A DNA stretch of 64,000 nt from Phocoena phocoena (GCF_963924675.1 NC_089221.1:136938263-137002262); one strand, 5' to 3'; positions 23,540 to 35,779 are shown, counted from the stretch's first letter. Translations and numbers: made by a program. The notes: generated by a model from the letters alone, not told the origin.

Positions 23540-24440
23540 AGACAATTTGTTTGCTGCAAAACTGAAAAGTCCAGGGGTAAACTTACTTCAAGCATGACTG
23601 GATCCTGAGGCTCAATGATACCGTCAGGGCTCAGCTTGATTTTCTGCACTCCCTCTTCCTCTGGGTGAGCTCCTTTCTCAAGATCTCTACCTCACGATGG
23701 CATGATAGCTGCCAGCAGCTCCAAGTTGAATCTTGTCCTCTTAATAACACCAGCAGGAAGCAGATTTCCTCTTTCCCAGCAGTTCCACAGGATTCCCATG
23801 TAGGAGTATCATTGGGTCTGATTGGGCACATGCTTGTTGTTGGTCTGCTGTGCTCACCTCCTCCTAGACCCAGGCCATGACTGTCATCACTAGATAACTG
23901 TGGCACCAGCATAGGGACACTTGGTTATTATTACATGACTTGTGCACAATGCAGCATACTGGTGTTCATGGAGAACAAAGAAATTGACAAGAGCTGCTAA
24001 AGTCAGTTTTTGCAACCACGAAGCTACAGTTTTACAGTATGATGCCTCACTGGGAATTTCCTGAGACTGTCAGGACCTTGTGCCTGATGGGCCCAGTTCC
24101 ATCATCACCAACCCAAGAGCATCTTCCATGGGAAGCTGAAGCATCTCAAGCAGCTGAAGTCTCTGAACATCCTACAGCCTGTGGTCTCCTGGTATTCTGC
24201 TGATAATATATTCTTTGAGCTTATCAGAGTAGTCTGTAACTTCTGTAAGATTCAGTTCAGAGGGTACATTTTTGACAAGCTTCTGATGACCTTCTACTCA
24301 TCTCTGGGTCAATTGCTGTAGCCACAGGAATGTGATGCTCCAATTAGTCTGGCCTGAGTCACATGATGACCTGAGTAGCTCCACATGGCAGAAATGACTC
24401 TAGTGTTAGATTCTTTAATAGTATATATTTTCTGGAGAAT
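23540..24440. repeat. ancient repeat, family undetermined, apparently interrupted
   Basis: 'gaaaagtccaggggtaaact', 'agctgccagcagctccaagt', 'cctctttcccagcagttcca' and 'ctgattgggcacatgc' belong to an old interspersed family. It seems to resume at about 24318 ('cacaggaatgtgatgctcc'). The 400 or so bases between do not fit the family and contain a 77-codon open stretch at 24088-24318. Confidence 0.4.
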
Positions 24441-24794
24441 GCTGAACAGCTCCTAATAGCATGGAGTGTGGAGTATCAATTCCAGCAAGGAAAACCAAGA
24501 TGTGTTACCAGAAAAAGAGGAAAAAGAGAAAATGGAGTTTGGGCAGAGAAGAGAAATGAAGATCCATCGCAGGCTGTGTTCTCCCATCGTTTCATATGTA
24601 TAAACCTAGCTTTTCCAAATCAATTTTAAGATCCTTGAGGGTAAAAATGAAGCTCAATATTTAATCAGTAATCATTAAGTTGTTATTGAATAGTCAAAAG
24701 CAAACATTTATTGGGCACCCAGAGAGAACATGATGCTTAGAGGGATTTTAAGATCAAACGTTGCTTCAGATCTGGGACTCCAGTGTAGTGTGAC
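24441..24794. other. no gene or repeat recognised
   Basis: Only A-rich, unassigned sequence is seen here. Confidence 0.4.
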
Positions 24795-24900
24795 AAACAT
24801 ATCCTAAATATCTTCTGTATGCCAAGCATGGTGCTAGTGCTGTGGATCCAAAGTTGAATAAAATATAATCCCCACCCTTAAAAAGTCTCATCTATTTGGA
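24795..24900 (-). repeat. L2 LINE fragment, minus strand
   Basis: 'cttctgtatgccaagcatgg', 'ggatccaaagttgaataaaa' and 'aatccccacccttaaaaagt' match the reverse L2 terminus. Confidence 0.6.
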
Positions 24901-24904
24901 GTAA

Positions 24905-25135
24905 GAACAGTAATACCATAATTTATTGAGTGTCTACAGTGTGCCTATATTCCACATACATTAATCTTAAGTCTTAGCACAACCCCTGCAAGGTATGACA
25001 TATTATTTCAGTATGATTTTACTGATACCCAGAGAATGACACCTAAAATCTGATAGTCGTTTGGACTAAATAAAGTGTTAAGAATGTCCAAAGTCACACT
25101 GCTAATATGTAGTAGAGTGGAAATTTCTGGTTTCG
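24905..25135 (-). repeat. MIR-type repeat, minus strand
   Basis: 'atttattgagtgtctacag', 'acaacccctgcaaggtatga', 'ttttactgatacccagagaa' and 'caaagtcacactgctaatat' follow the reverse MIR order. Confidence 0.65.
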
Positions 25136-25985
25136 AGGCGGCTTGTAGTTGTTTCTGATCATTTAGATATGTAGATATTAAGATAGTGGAGGGAAGAAAA
25201 CAGAAAAAGGAAAACCCATTGCAAAAGCACTTTAAGCAGACCTTCTTTTCTGAAGAGTTCTGAAAAGCTCTTAAACCTTATTGCCTGCCGCTGTCTGTAA
25301 TTTTACTTTTGGACACCTTACATCTTCAACCCTTTCCTATGTGAATTATAAAGCCCTTCAACCATTAGAGGGGCACAGTGCCAGATAAATACAATGTATT
25401 ATAATTACCTTTTTGGTCATAATTCTTTTTTTTTCTTTAATGGAGCATACTCTTTGTGAACACTATTTCTGGTTGATTAGGCTCTTAGTATTCAATAGGT
25501 TTCAATAGGAAATGAGCAGAATTAGTACAGTATCTTGAAAAATGAGCTATTAATGTATTTTTAATAACCAAGATGTTCTGACAAGAAACTTGTCGATTTT
25601 TATCACTATAACATTATTGCAAAAATGATGTGCATGTATGCTGCATGGTGTTTTGTTATGTGAAGTGAGATGATGTTTTAGTACATTCAGAGCACTCTTT
25701 CAGAAGCCAACTCGATTTAGGGAAGTTGTCACAAAAAGAGGAAAGAGCTTAGAGGTCTGAATTGAACTGTAACATTTTTATAGTATTCTAACCATAAAAA
25801 AATATATATTTCCCATAGAGGATTTCACTTTGTCTCCTTTTTCCTTGCTTGTTAGTAGCTATTAACCCATTTTACAGATGGGCAAACTGGAAAGGTTTGT
25901 CCTCCTTTTTTTCCCCCCTAAACTAGAAGGATCATTTCTCTCTGACTTTCAGCACAATCATAAACTCAGCTCACTGTTTTGTTTT
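25136..25985. other. no gene recognised
   Basis: AT-rich and unassigned, apart from a short reverse MIR-like 'acccattttacagatgggca' at about 25865. Confidence 0.4.
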
Positions 25986-25989
25986 GTCC

Positions 25990-26115
25990 TAGTAGGAGAG
26001 ACTATGTAACCTCTCTGGGTCTTCTTCATCTGTTAAATGGGGATAATGAAGTGCTTGTGTCATAGGATGTTAGAAGAATTAAATGAGATAATTCATGCAA
26101 AGCACCACTAGGTCT
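25990..26115 (+). repeat. MIR SINE fragment
   Basis: 'tgtaacctctctgggtcttc', 'catctgttaaatggggataa' and 'agaattaaatgagataattc' are clear. Confidence 0.75.
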
Positions 26116-26194
26116 CCCCCTCCTTTCTTCCCTAGGCCAAGTCAATTAATGTCCCCTGCTGAAGATATTAATCTTTGGGGAAATTTTGCATTTT

Positions 26195-26335
26195 AGTAAC
26201 CTTTAATATCCTACTTGGGTTGTGAGCTCACTGAGGTTAGGGACTGTACCTTAAAGATTTTCCTTTTTATGCCTTTTTATGCCATTTAGCACAGTACTGA
26301 ACACAGAGCAAGTGATCAATAAGTATGGGTCAAAA
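26195..26335 (+). repeat. L2 LINE 3' end
   Basis: 'gtgagctcactgaggttagg', 'tagcacagtactgaacacag' and 'agtgatcaataagtatgg' match the L2 end. Confidence 0.7.
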
Positions 26336-26894
26336 GATTGCCTCCAAAGTGCCTTTCCACATTTACATGCTATAACTACTTCCAACAGACCCCTCAAGGA
26401 GATACAGAGGGTAAAATTATACCTGGGGTTGCCTGCTCTTTTTGTAGAATGAGGGCCTGAGAATCTCGGGGTTCAGTTAAGAGACATGAAATTGACTCAT
26501 TCAATGATCATTCACTATGTCACCAAAACTTTCAATTTCACACTAGTAGTGAATCTACTTGTAAAGAATATGTGGTTAGACACCATCTTTCCAGCAAACT
26601 ATAGCTGCAAATGCTTCCAGGAGGTAATTGTGAATAATAATATTAAGTAAAGTTGACCCAAGAAGAAAAGGATGGAAGAACCCAAAAATCTAGTATATTT
26701 GTGTGTAGTGTTTTATTGTAGATGGTGATTTTTCGTATCTAACTGGATTGGGATATTTAAGATAGGGAAGAGTAAGGAAACGAAAGAATATTTGCCAACT
26801 GATAGAATATTGATATGATGATGATGACAGTTACTGTTTTGAGAGCAATTACTATATTCAGGTGCTATGCCAATTACATATTTGTGTGTTTTTT

Positions 26895-27117
26895 TTTGTT
26901 TGTTTTTTTTTATTTTTATTTTTAGCTGTCCGTGGGCCTCTCACCGCTGTGGCCTCTCCCGTTGCGGAGCACAGGCTCCGGACGCGCAGGCTCAGCGGCC
27001 ATGGCTCACAAGCCCAGCTGCTCCGCGGCATGTGGGATCCTCCCACACCGGGGCACGAACTCGTGTCCCCTGCATCGGCAGGCAGACTCTCAACCACTGC
27101 GCCACCAGGGAAGCCCA
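26895..27117 (-). mobile_element. CHR-type tRNA-derived SINE, minus strand
   Basis: Read on the complement it starts 'gggcttccctggtggcgcag', contains a B-box-like 'ggacacgagttcgtgcccc', and ends in an A-tail (the T-rich run at 26895-26925). 'tgtgtttttt' occurs on both sides (26885-26894 and 27118-27127), a likely 10-bp target-site duplication. This SINE class identifies the window as cetacean or a close relative. The four overlapping frames of 65-98 codons are by-products. Confidence 0.9.
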
Positions 27118-27334
27118 TGTGTTTTTTAAATTTTTATTTTATATTGGGGTATAGCTGATTAACAATGTTGTGTTAGTTTCAAGTGTACAGCAAAGTGATT
27201 CAGTTATACATATACATGTATCTATTCTTTTTCAAATTCTTTTCCCATTTAGGTTATTACAGAGTATTGAGCAGAACTCCCTGTGCTACACAGTAGATCC
27301 TTGTTGTTTATCTGTTTTAAATATAGCAGTGTGT

Positions 27335-29912
27335 CAGTACACTGAAAGGACTATACACCATGATCAAGTGGGGTTTATCCCAGGAGTGCAGGGATTCTTC
27401 AATATACACAAATAAATCAATGTGATACATAATATTAACAAATTGAAGGATAAAAACCATATGATCATCTCAATAGATGCAGAAAAAGCTTTTGAAAATA
27501 TTCAGTACCCATTTATGATAAAAACCCTCCAGAAAATAGGCATAGAGGGAACTTACCTCAAAATAATAAAGGCCATATATGACAAACCCACAGCCAGCAT
27601 TGTTCTCAATGGTGAAAAACTGAAACCATTTTCACTAAGATCAGGAACAAGACAAGGTTGCCCACTATCACCACTATTATTCAACGTAAATTTGGAAGCT
27701 TTAGTCACAGCAATCAGAGAAGAAAAAGAAATAAAAGGAATACAAATTGGAAAAGAAAAAGTAAAACTGTCACTGTTTGCAGATGACATAATAGTATACA
27801 CAGAGAATCCTAAAGATGCTACCAGAAAACTACTAGAGCTAATCAATGAATTTGGTAACGTAGCAGGATACAAAATTAATACACAGAAATCTCTTGCATT
27901 CCTATACACTAATGATGAAAAATCTGAAAGAGAAATTAAGGAAACACTCCCATTTACCACTGCAATAAAAAGAATAAAATACCTAGGAAAGGAGACAAAA
28001 GACCTGTATGCAGAAAACTATAAGACACTGATGAAATTTCGAAATTAAAGATGACACCAACAGATGGAGAGATATACCATGTTCTTGGATTGGAAGAATC
28101 AACATTGTGAAAATGACTATACTACCCAAAGCAATCTGCAGTTTCAGTGTAATCCTTGTCAAACTACCAATGGCAGTTTTTACAGAACTAGAACAAAAAA
28201 TTTCACAATTTGTATGGAAACACAAAAGACCCCGAATAGCCAAAGCAATCTTGAGAAAGAAAAATAGATCTGGAGGAATCAGGCTCCCTGACTTATGACT
28301 ATACTACAAAGCTACAGTAATCAAGACAATATGGTACTGGCACAAAAACAGAAATATAGATCAATGGAACAGGATAGAAAGCCCAGAGATAAACCCATGT
28401 ACATATGGTCACCTCATCTTTGATAAAGGAGGCAAGAATATACAGTGGAGAAAAGACAGGCTTTTCAATAAATGGTGCTGGGAAAAGTGGACAGCTGCAT
28501 GTAAAAGAATGAAATTAGAACACTCCCTAAGACCATACATGAAAATAAACTCAAAATGGATTAAAGACCTAAATGTAAGACCGGACACTATAAAACTCTT
28601 AGAGGAAAACATAGGCAGAACACTCTATGACATAAATCACAGCAAGATCCTTTTTGACCCACCTCCTAGTGAAATAGAAATAAAAACAAAAATAAGCAAA
28701 TGGGACCGAATGAAACTTCAAAGCTTTTGCACAGCAAAGGAAACCATAAACAAGACGAAAAGACAACCCTCAGAATGGGAGAAAATATTTGCAAATGAAG
28801 CAACTGACAAAGGATTAATCTCCAAAATATACAAGCAGCTCATGCAGCTCAATATCAAAAAAACAAACAACCCAATCCAAAAATGAGCAGAAGACCTAAA
28901 TAGACATTTCTCCAGATAAGATATACAGATTGCCAGTAAACACATGAAAGGATGCTCCACATCACTAATCATTAGAGAAATGCAAATGAAAGCTACAATG
29001 AGGTGTCACCTCACACCAGTCAGAATGGCCATCATCAAAAAATCTACAAACAATAAATACTGGAGAGGGTTTGGAGAAAAGGGAACCCTCTTGCACTGTT
29101 TGTGGGAGTGTAAATTGATACAGCCACTATGGAGAACAGTATGGAGGCTCCTGAAAAAACTAAAAATAGAACTATCACATGACCCAGCAACCCCAGTACT
29201 GGGCATATACCCCAAGAAAACCGTAATTCAAAATGAGTCATGTACCACAATGTTCATTGCAGCTCTATTTACAATAGCCAGGACATGGAAGCAACCTAAG
29301 TGTCCATCAACAGATGAATGGATAAAGAAGATGTGGCACATATATACAGTGGAATATTATTCAACCATAAAAGGAAATGAAATTGAGTTATTTGTAGTGA
29401 GGTGGATGGACCTAGAGACTGTCATACAGAGTGAAGGAAGTCAGAAAGAGAAAAACAAATACTGTGTGCTAACACATATAAATGGAACCCCCCCAAAAAA
29501 AGTTCTGAAGAACCTAGGTGCAGGACACTAATAAAGATGCAGACATAGACAATGGACTTGAGGACACAGGGAGGGGGAAGTGTAAGCTGGGATGAAGTGA
29601 GAGAGTGGCATGGACATATATACACTACCAAATGTAAAATAGATAGCTAGTGGGAAGCAGCTGCATAGCCCAGGGAGATCAGCTCAGTGCTTTGTGTCCA
29701 CCTAGAGGTGTGGGATAGGGAGGGTGGGAGGGAGACGCAAGAGAGAGGAGACATGGGGATATATGTATACGTATAGCTGATTCCCTTTGTTACACAGCAG
29801 AAACTAACACACCATTGTAAAGCAATTATATTCCAATAAACATTCTACAAAAATTAAATTAAATTAAAAAAATAAAGATCAAGGCTGAACAGGGAAAAAT
29901 AATCAATCAATC
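27335..29912 (+). mobile_element. L1, plus strand, nested in an opposite L1
   Basis: A 5'-truncated L1 begins in the reverse transcriptase domain and runs through the ORF2 C-terminus, the 3'UTR and an A-rich tail ending 'aatcaatcaatc'. The 15 bases 'aatatagcagtgtgt' stand at 27320-27334 and again at 29913-29927, a perfect target-site duplication. The perfect match means this insertion is younger than the host L1. Confidence 0.95.
27341..29531 (+). pseudogene. L1 ORF2 remnant (reverse transcriptase to C-terminus)
   Basis: L1 ORF2 encodes the endonuclease and reverse transcriptase that copy L1 RNA into the genome. The endonuclease is absent here by truncation. The 27422-28048 frame has the palm motifs '[13 protein letters not shown]' and 'LSLFADDII', so the two catalytic aspartates are present, but it stops after 'TLMKFRN'. 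Later parts continue in other frames (28509-28886, 28944-29531), the last holding the cysteine-rich C-terminal motif around '[14 protein letters not shown]'. Frameshifts and stops make it non-functional. Confidence 0.9.
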
Positions 29913-30855
29913 AATATAGCAGTGTGTACATGTCAATCCCAAACTCCCCATCTATCCCTCCCCGCTGCTTCCCCCCGGTAACCTTCTCCAAGTCTGTGAG
30001 TCTGTTTCTGTTTTGTAAATAAGTTCATTTGTATTTTTTTTTACATTCCTCATGTAAGCCATATCATATGATATTTGTCTTTCTCTGTCTGACTTACTTC
30101 ACTTAGTATGATAATCTCCATGTCCATCCATGTTGCTTCAAATGGCATTATTTCATTCTTTTTAATGGCTGAGTAATATTCCATTGTATATATGTACCAC
30201 ATCTTTATTCATTCCTCTGTCGATGGACATTTTAGGTTGCTTCCATGCCTTGGCTCTTGTAAACAGTGCTGCAATGAACATTGGGGTGCACGTATCCTTT
30301 CAAACCATGATCTTCTCCCAATACATGCCCAGGAGTGCGATTACTGGATCATATGGTAGCTCAATTTCGGTTTTTTAAGGAAATTCTATACTGTTCTCCA
30401 CAGTGGCTGTACCAATTTACATTCCCACCAACAGTGTAGGAGAGTTCCCTTTTCTCCACACCTTCTGCATGTATTGTTTGTAGGCCTTTTAATGATGGCC
30501 ATTCTCACTGGTGTGAGGTGATACCTCATTGTAGTTTTGATTTGCATTTCTCTAATAATTAGTGATGTTGAGCATCTTTTCATGTGCTTCTTGGTCATCT
30601 GTATGTCTTCTTTGGAGAAATGTCTATTTCAGTCTTCTGCCCATTTTTTGATTGTTTGTTTTTTTGATATTGAGCTGCTTGAACTGTTTGTAAATCTTGG
30701 AGATTAATCCCTTGTCTTATTTCATCTTCACAACACTAAGAGGTAAATGCTATTTTTTCCATTTTGTAGATAAAAGAATTTAAATCTCTTAGCTTAGTCA
30801 TATAGCCCATATCTAGTAGAGGCAAATTTTTAACCCAGTTCTAGTGATGTAAAAA

Positions 30856-31009
30856 TAGCATATTTAACCCCTTTTCTAGCTCAATCCTTATCTTCTCCTG
30901 TCTTCTCATGCAAACAATAAATTAAATAGTAATTTAACTAGAAAAAAATTACTACTGTATGTTTAGAGAATAAGAAAAACCCTATGTTGAATGGACAGAT
31001 TTATTTAGC
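30856..31009. other. unassigned AT-rich DNA
   Basis: No feature is recognised here. Confidence 0.4.
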
Positions 31010-31215
31010 AATGTAATAATAATTGCTAGGTGCTTACCAAAAGTTAACTATGGGCCAGACACTTTATACAGAGACATTGGATATAGATATTATCTCTCAT
31101 CTACAACTCTGCAAAGAAGATAAAATAGCCCTGTTTTATAGATGAGGAAAATAGAGCTCATGCCACTAAAATAAACTCCCCCAGTTCCCAGAGATGGTAA
31201 ATGGCAGATCACAGA
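31010..31215 (-). repeat. MIR SINE, minus strand
   Basis: 'taattgctaggtgcttacca', 'gttttatagatgaggaaaat' and 'ccagagatggtaaatggcag' follow the reverse MIR order. Confidence 0.7.
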
Positions 31216-32077
31216 TCTTTTTCCTTTTACCTCTGAGACAGTATTATACCAGGAAAATCCTTTGATATAGAGAAAGAGTGATTGGGACAAGCTATGGAAA
31301 AGACATAATAATCCAGAACTTTCTTTTCAAGTTCTGGAACTAGGAGGGTTTGGGGGCTTTTGGGATTCTGTTTTTTAAAGAAGTTATTCAAAAACATCTC
31401 TCAAATGTTTGGGATTTGGGTAAGGAATGCTAAAATGTGCTAGTTCTCTTGAGAATGTTCTTCTCTGTGTATTAAAATCTCTGTGTAGTTTCAGGCAAAA
31501 TATAGTCCATATGTTTCTGATTCACTTCCTCAAACTTATCTCCATGTTTTGCAAGGCCCATTTAAAGTCTATGACTTTTGGAGTTGCTCTGAGCTACTTG
31601 TCTTTAGAGCAGGAAGTTACATTTCCCATGAGGGCACTGGACTTGACCCTCAAAGGGAAGAGGATGAATTCCAAGCTCCAAGGTGCATGTGGTTTCCAAT
31701 CCTGGCTGGGCTCTGCTTCCCCACCCCTCTCTTGGAAGCCTCAGTCCAGAAACACTTCATTCGCTGCCCAGAATCATAATCTGTTTCATCTTCCTTTTCC
31801 TCCAATACTGTGTCCAAAATTTGGCATAGGATTGGAATCAAATATTTCTCTCCCTGAATTATTTTTAACTGCATTGAAATTTACTGCAAGGACAACAGAA
31901 ATGCTTTTTTAAAACATAAAGAATACATTAAAAATAAAACATTTTCCTTTTCTTCCCATTTCCTCCCATTTGTTTTTTACACATATTCACAAATTCTTAC
32001 AAAGCTGTAATCAAAGTGTAGACATGATTTTACATAATGAAAATTTCACTTAATCATAAATGTTTCTTAGTTGTTAG
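31216..32077. other. no gene or repeat recognised
   Basis: A 161-codon plus frame at 31427-31912 has no recognisable domain and its composition does not look coding. A minus frame overlaps it. I treat both as chance. Confidence 0.4.
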
Positions 32078-32410
32078 TCTTTTTTAAATTGATTTTTATT
32101 GAAGTATAGTTGATTTACAATGTTGTGTTAGTTTCTGCTGTACTGCAAAGTAAATCTATACATATACATATATCCACTCTTTTTTAGATTCCATTCCCAA
32201 TTAGGTCATTACAGAGTATTGAGTAGAGTTCCCTATGCTATACAGTAGGTTCTTATTAGTTACCTATTTTATATATAGTAGTGTGTATATGTCAGTCCCA
32301 ATCTCCCAGTTTATCCCTCCCCACCTCTTTCCTCTTTGGTAACCGTAAGTTTGTTTTCTACATCTATGACTCTATTTCTGTTTTGTAAATAGGTTAATTT
32401 GTACCATTTT
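32078..32410 (-). mobile_element. 5'-truncated L1 3' end, minus strand
   Basis: 'tttattgaagtatagttgat', 'acagagtattgagtagagtt' and 'tttatccctccccacctctt' are the complement of a cetartiodactyl-type L1 tail. 'agttgtta' occurs just outside both ends and may be part of a target-site duplication. Confidence 0.8.
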
Positions 32411-32569
32411 TTTCAGTTGTTACTTAGTCTTAACTCTATTTTAATGTCTGCACAATGTGCCATTAAGTTGATGTTCTGTAAGTTCAGAATTTTTAGATTC
32501 TTTCAAATAATTTTAAACATAAGTATAAAAAGTTAATACATTCAGAGTTCCAGAGTTCCATTTCAGTGC

Positions 32570-35160
32570 AGCAAATTAAACTCCTAACAGACTGACCATC
32601 CTTCAAACAACAACTATAAACTCTGGAGAACATTTTTAAAAACAACTATCAGAAGGCTCCATAAAATTAACAAAAGCAGGCATATTTGGAGGAAAATCAA
32701 AACTTGAAAGAAGGTACTAGTACAGAATTTCCAGTTTTTATAGCTTTAGCCTCAGGTGAGACCTAAGTAGCAGTACAGCATGAAGCAGCTAAAATCCCAA
32801 AGAAAATCCACCATCTTTCTAACCTGAAGAACTAGAGAACAGAGACTAGGTAAACACAGCTACTAGACAGTGAGAGCAAAACTCAGAAAAGAGAGGACCA
32901 GAAAAGGGGTGCTGCAAATTCTATGCAAAACTCTTCCCTAGTGTCTGGCTAACTCATACACCATGCATGAGCAAATCACACATATAGCATCTTGCAGCTA
33001 GAACTGAACCAAGATCTGAGTTGTCACTAACCACAGGCAAGAATTTGCAGTTTGAGTCTAACCAAGTTAATTTCCAGCTGAAACTAAAACATCTATACTC
33101 TTTCAGGGAATGTGATAGAATCCAGAGTCATCACAATGTAGCAATTGTAATATCCAGGATATAATTCAGAATTACTCAGCAAATGAAGAACCAAGAAAAT
33201 GTGAATCATTCTCTAAGGACAATCAAACTCCAAGATGACCCAGGTGTTAGAATTATACAAGGACTATAAAGCAGCTAATATAACCATGTAATGAGAAAAA
33301 AGAAAATATACTTATAATGAATAAAAACATAGGAAATCTAAACAGATAAATGGAAAATATTTTTAAACCCAATGGAAACTCTAGAACTGAAAAATGTAAT
33401 ACCTGAATTTTTTTTAAAAGCCATTGGTTGGGTTTAATAGCAGAATGAAGTTGACAGAAAAGCATTGGTAAACTTGAAAAACAGAGGAATAGAAATGCTG
33501 AATCTAAAAAAATGGCCATGGCCTCAGAAAACTATGGGATAAGATCAAAAGATTTAACATACATGTAATTAGATTCTCAGAAGGAGAAGGTGGAAAAATA
33601 TGGGATAGAAAACATATGTGAAGAAATAATGACTGAAAACTTTCTAAATTTTGTTGAGACATAAATTTATAGATTCAAAATAGAAAAATCAAAGCAGAAG
33701 GGGAACAATGCCTAACAGATTATAGTTAAGTTGCTGGAAAATAAATATAAAAAGGGAAAATATTATATATATATATAAATATAAAAAGAGAAAATCTTTA
33801 AGGAAGCTGGAGAAAAACACATTATATGCAAGGGACCAATGACTCAAATGACCATGAACTTCTTATCAGAAATCATAGTGGTCAGAAGACAGGGGAGCAG
33901 CAGCTTTAAAATGTTACAAGCAAAAAAACAATCCATATTGTTATATCCAGGGACATAATTCTATACCCAACCTCTTCAAAAAGGAGACTAAAATGAAATT
34001 TTCAGTTAAAAGAAAACTAAGACATTTTGTTGCCAGAGCACTTGTATTACAAGAAATGATAAAGAAAATTCATCAAGCTTAAAGCAGATGATACCAGAGG
34101 AAAAAATCAAATCTTCAGGAAGGAATTAAGGGCATCAGAAATAATAAATATCTGGATAAAAATAAAAGCTGTTTTTTACTCTTAATTTCTTTAAATGCAT
34201 ATGACAGTCTAAGGAAAAACTATAATATTGTCTTGCAGGGTTTATAACATAGGTAGATAGACTATATATGACAACTATACCATAAAAGATGGCAGATTAC
34301 GGGGAAGTAAATGAAATTATATCATCACAAGTATTCTACATTTTATGTGCTGTGGCACAGTATTAACTCTAATCAAACTTTGAAAAGTGAAAATTTTATA
34401 TTGTAGTCCTTTAGAGTAACCACTAAAAATGTAATGCAAAAATGTATAGCTAAAAAGCCAATAGAGAAATTGAGGATTCTAAAATTAAAGTAATTCAAAA
34501 GAAAACAAGAGCCGAAAACAGAGGGAAAAACAGAAATCAAATATTGAAATGGTAGATCTAAATCCAGCCACATCAATAATTATATTAAAGGTAACGGGCT
34601 ACTAATGTAAGATGTTACTAATAGGGGAAATTATATATGTACTGTTAGTTTGAGGGAACTCTCTGGATGGTGTTTGTAATTCTTCTGTAATTCTTAAACT
34701 GTTTTAAAATGTAAATTTTATTTTTTAAAATGTGATGGGACTAAACACTTCAACTAAATTATGAGAATGTATGTAAAAGCAAGACTAGACTATGTACTGC
34801 CTGAAACTCACACTTCAAACATAAAGACACATATAGGTTGAAAGTAGATGGATGTCCCATGCACATCCATGGAGTAAATCACTATACCATGTGTATAATA
34901 AGAATAAAAAGGCTAGAGTGGCTATATTAAATTAAAATTAAATATATTTTGAGGCAAAAAAGTGATATCAGAGATAAATAGGGGCATTTCAAAATAACAG
35001 TGTCAATTCATCAAAAATACATGTAATCGTAAATAGGTAAATGACTAATAAAAAGTTTCAAAAGACATGAAAATGGACAGAATCAAAGAAATACATAGAC
35101 AAATCAGGAATCATAATAGAAAAATTTAACTCCACTCTTTCACTAATTGATAGAGCTAAT
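32570..35160 (+). mobile_element. old L1: 5'UTR, ORF1 remnant and start of ORF2
   Basis: A heavily mutated L1M-type element. 32570-33250 looks like the 5'UTR. 33340-34080 has the ORF1 order ('ttaacatacatgtaattaga', 'gtgaagaaataatgactgaa', 'tctatacccaacctcttcaa'). 34560-35160 has the start of the ORF2 endonuclease region ('catcaataattatattaaag', 'ggctagagtggctatattaa', 'ctttcactaattgatagagc'). All frames are broken. A second L1 tail is nested at 34608-34729. The half-L1 family HAL1 is an alternative name for the ORF1 part, but the endonuclease sequence favours an ordinary L1. Confidence 0.75.
34608..34729 (+). mobile_element. L1 3' tail nested in the old L1
   Basis: 'gatgttactaataggggaaa', 'gagggaactctctggatggt' and 'cttaaactgttttaaaatgt' resemble the terminal 120 bases of L1MB-type elements. 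The flanking 'aaggtaacgggcta' and 'aatgtgatgggacta' look like a degraded target-site duplication of the ORF2 start region. Confidence 0.6.
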
Positions 35161-35164
35161 TGGG

Positions 35165-35600
35165 TGCTATGATGGAGGCCCCCAAATATCAGTAGCTTAA
35201 ACAACAACAAAAAAAGCTATTTACATCTCTTCTTCTATCTTGTTGCTCCACTATCCCCAGAGTATACCTTTATCCCCATGGCCCTTGATGGCTCATCACC
35301 ACATCCTCACTCTCTGAGAGTCAGAAGAGGAAATGGGAGGGAGCATATCCCTTCAGTTTAAGAGTGCGGCCAGAAGAAGTTGCACACGTGTTTCTGCTCA
35401 CATCTCCTTGGTCAGAATTTAGTCACATGGCCACCTTCAGCTGCAAAAGAAGATGGAAAATACAGTCTTTATCCCCTGTAGCCAAATGCCCAGCTATAAA
35501 TCAGAAGTTCTGTTACTACAGGTGAAGAAAGATACTAGGATATGACTGGAAGTCTCAGACACACCCCATTTTCATGATGTCTTTACTTGTAGAAGGAAGG
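35165..35600. repeat. ancient interspersed repeat, family undetermined
   Basis: 'caaatatcagtagcttaaac', 'gaagttgcacacgtgtttct', 'agaatttagtcacatggcca' and 'aaatgcccagctataaatca' recall an old LTR-like family. I cannot name it. Confidence 0.45.
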
Positions 35601-35779
35601 AGTTCTTTAAACTAGCAAAGCAATAGGTTGTCATGTCATGTGATCATAGGTCTTAAAGCCCAAGATACTTTAGGGGACCATCTGGTGCAACTCTCCCTCA
35701 AGGTTTAAAAGGCAGAAACACATTTTACAGGCCGTCTCAAAGCTCTTGGGAACCCATGGCTTACTTGCTTGTTCTCGCC

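Larger units (their letters stand above)
27118..30717 (-). mobile_element. 5'-truncated L1, minus strand, split by another L1
   Basis: The 3' end lies at 27118-27334 ('attggggtatagctgattaa', 'acagagtattgagcagaact') and the ORF2 C-terminal part at 29928-30717 ('cattctcactggtgtgaggt'). The break between is the plus-strand L1 at 27335-29912. It is truncated within ORF2 at about 30717 and dead. Confidence 0.85.
26815..30855 (-). repeat. MIR SINE split by a 3.8-kb L1/SINE complex
   Basis: The left piece (26815-26884, 'ggtgctatgccaattacata') and right piece (30718-30855, 'tttcatcttcacaacactaa', 'tccattttgtagataaaaga') join into one reverse-oriented MIR if the intervening L1s and SINE are removed. 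Only the two ends of this span are MIR. Confidence 0.6.

Noticed and set aside
26858..27158. Several 65-98 codon frames on both strands
   Set aside because: They are translations of the CHR-type SINE and its flanks; the SINE is not protein-coding.
33760..33785. Short TA-rich run as a microsatellite
   Set aside because: Only about eight TA units in AT-rich old L1 sequence, so it is not distinctive.
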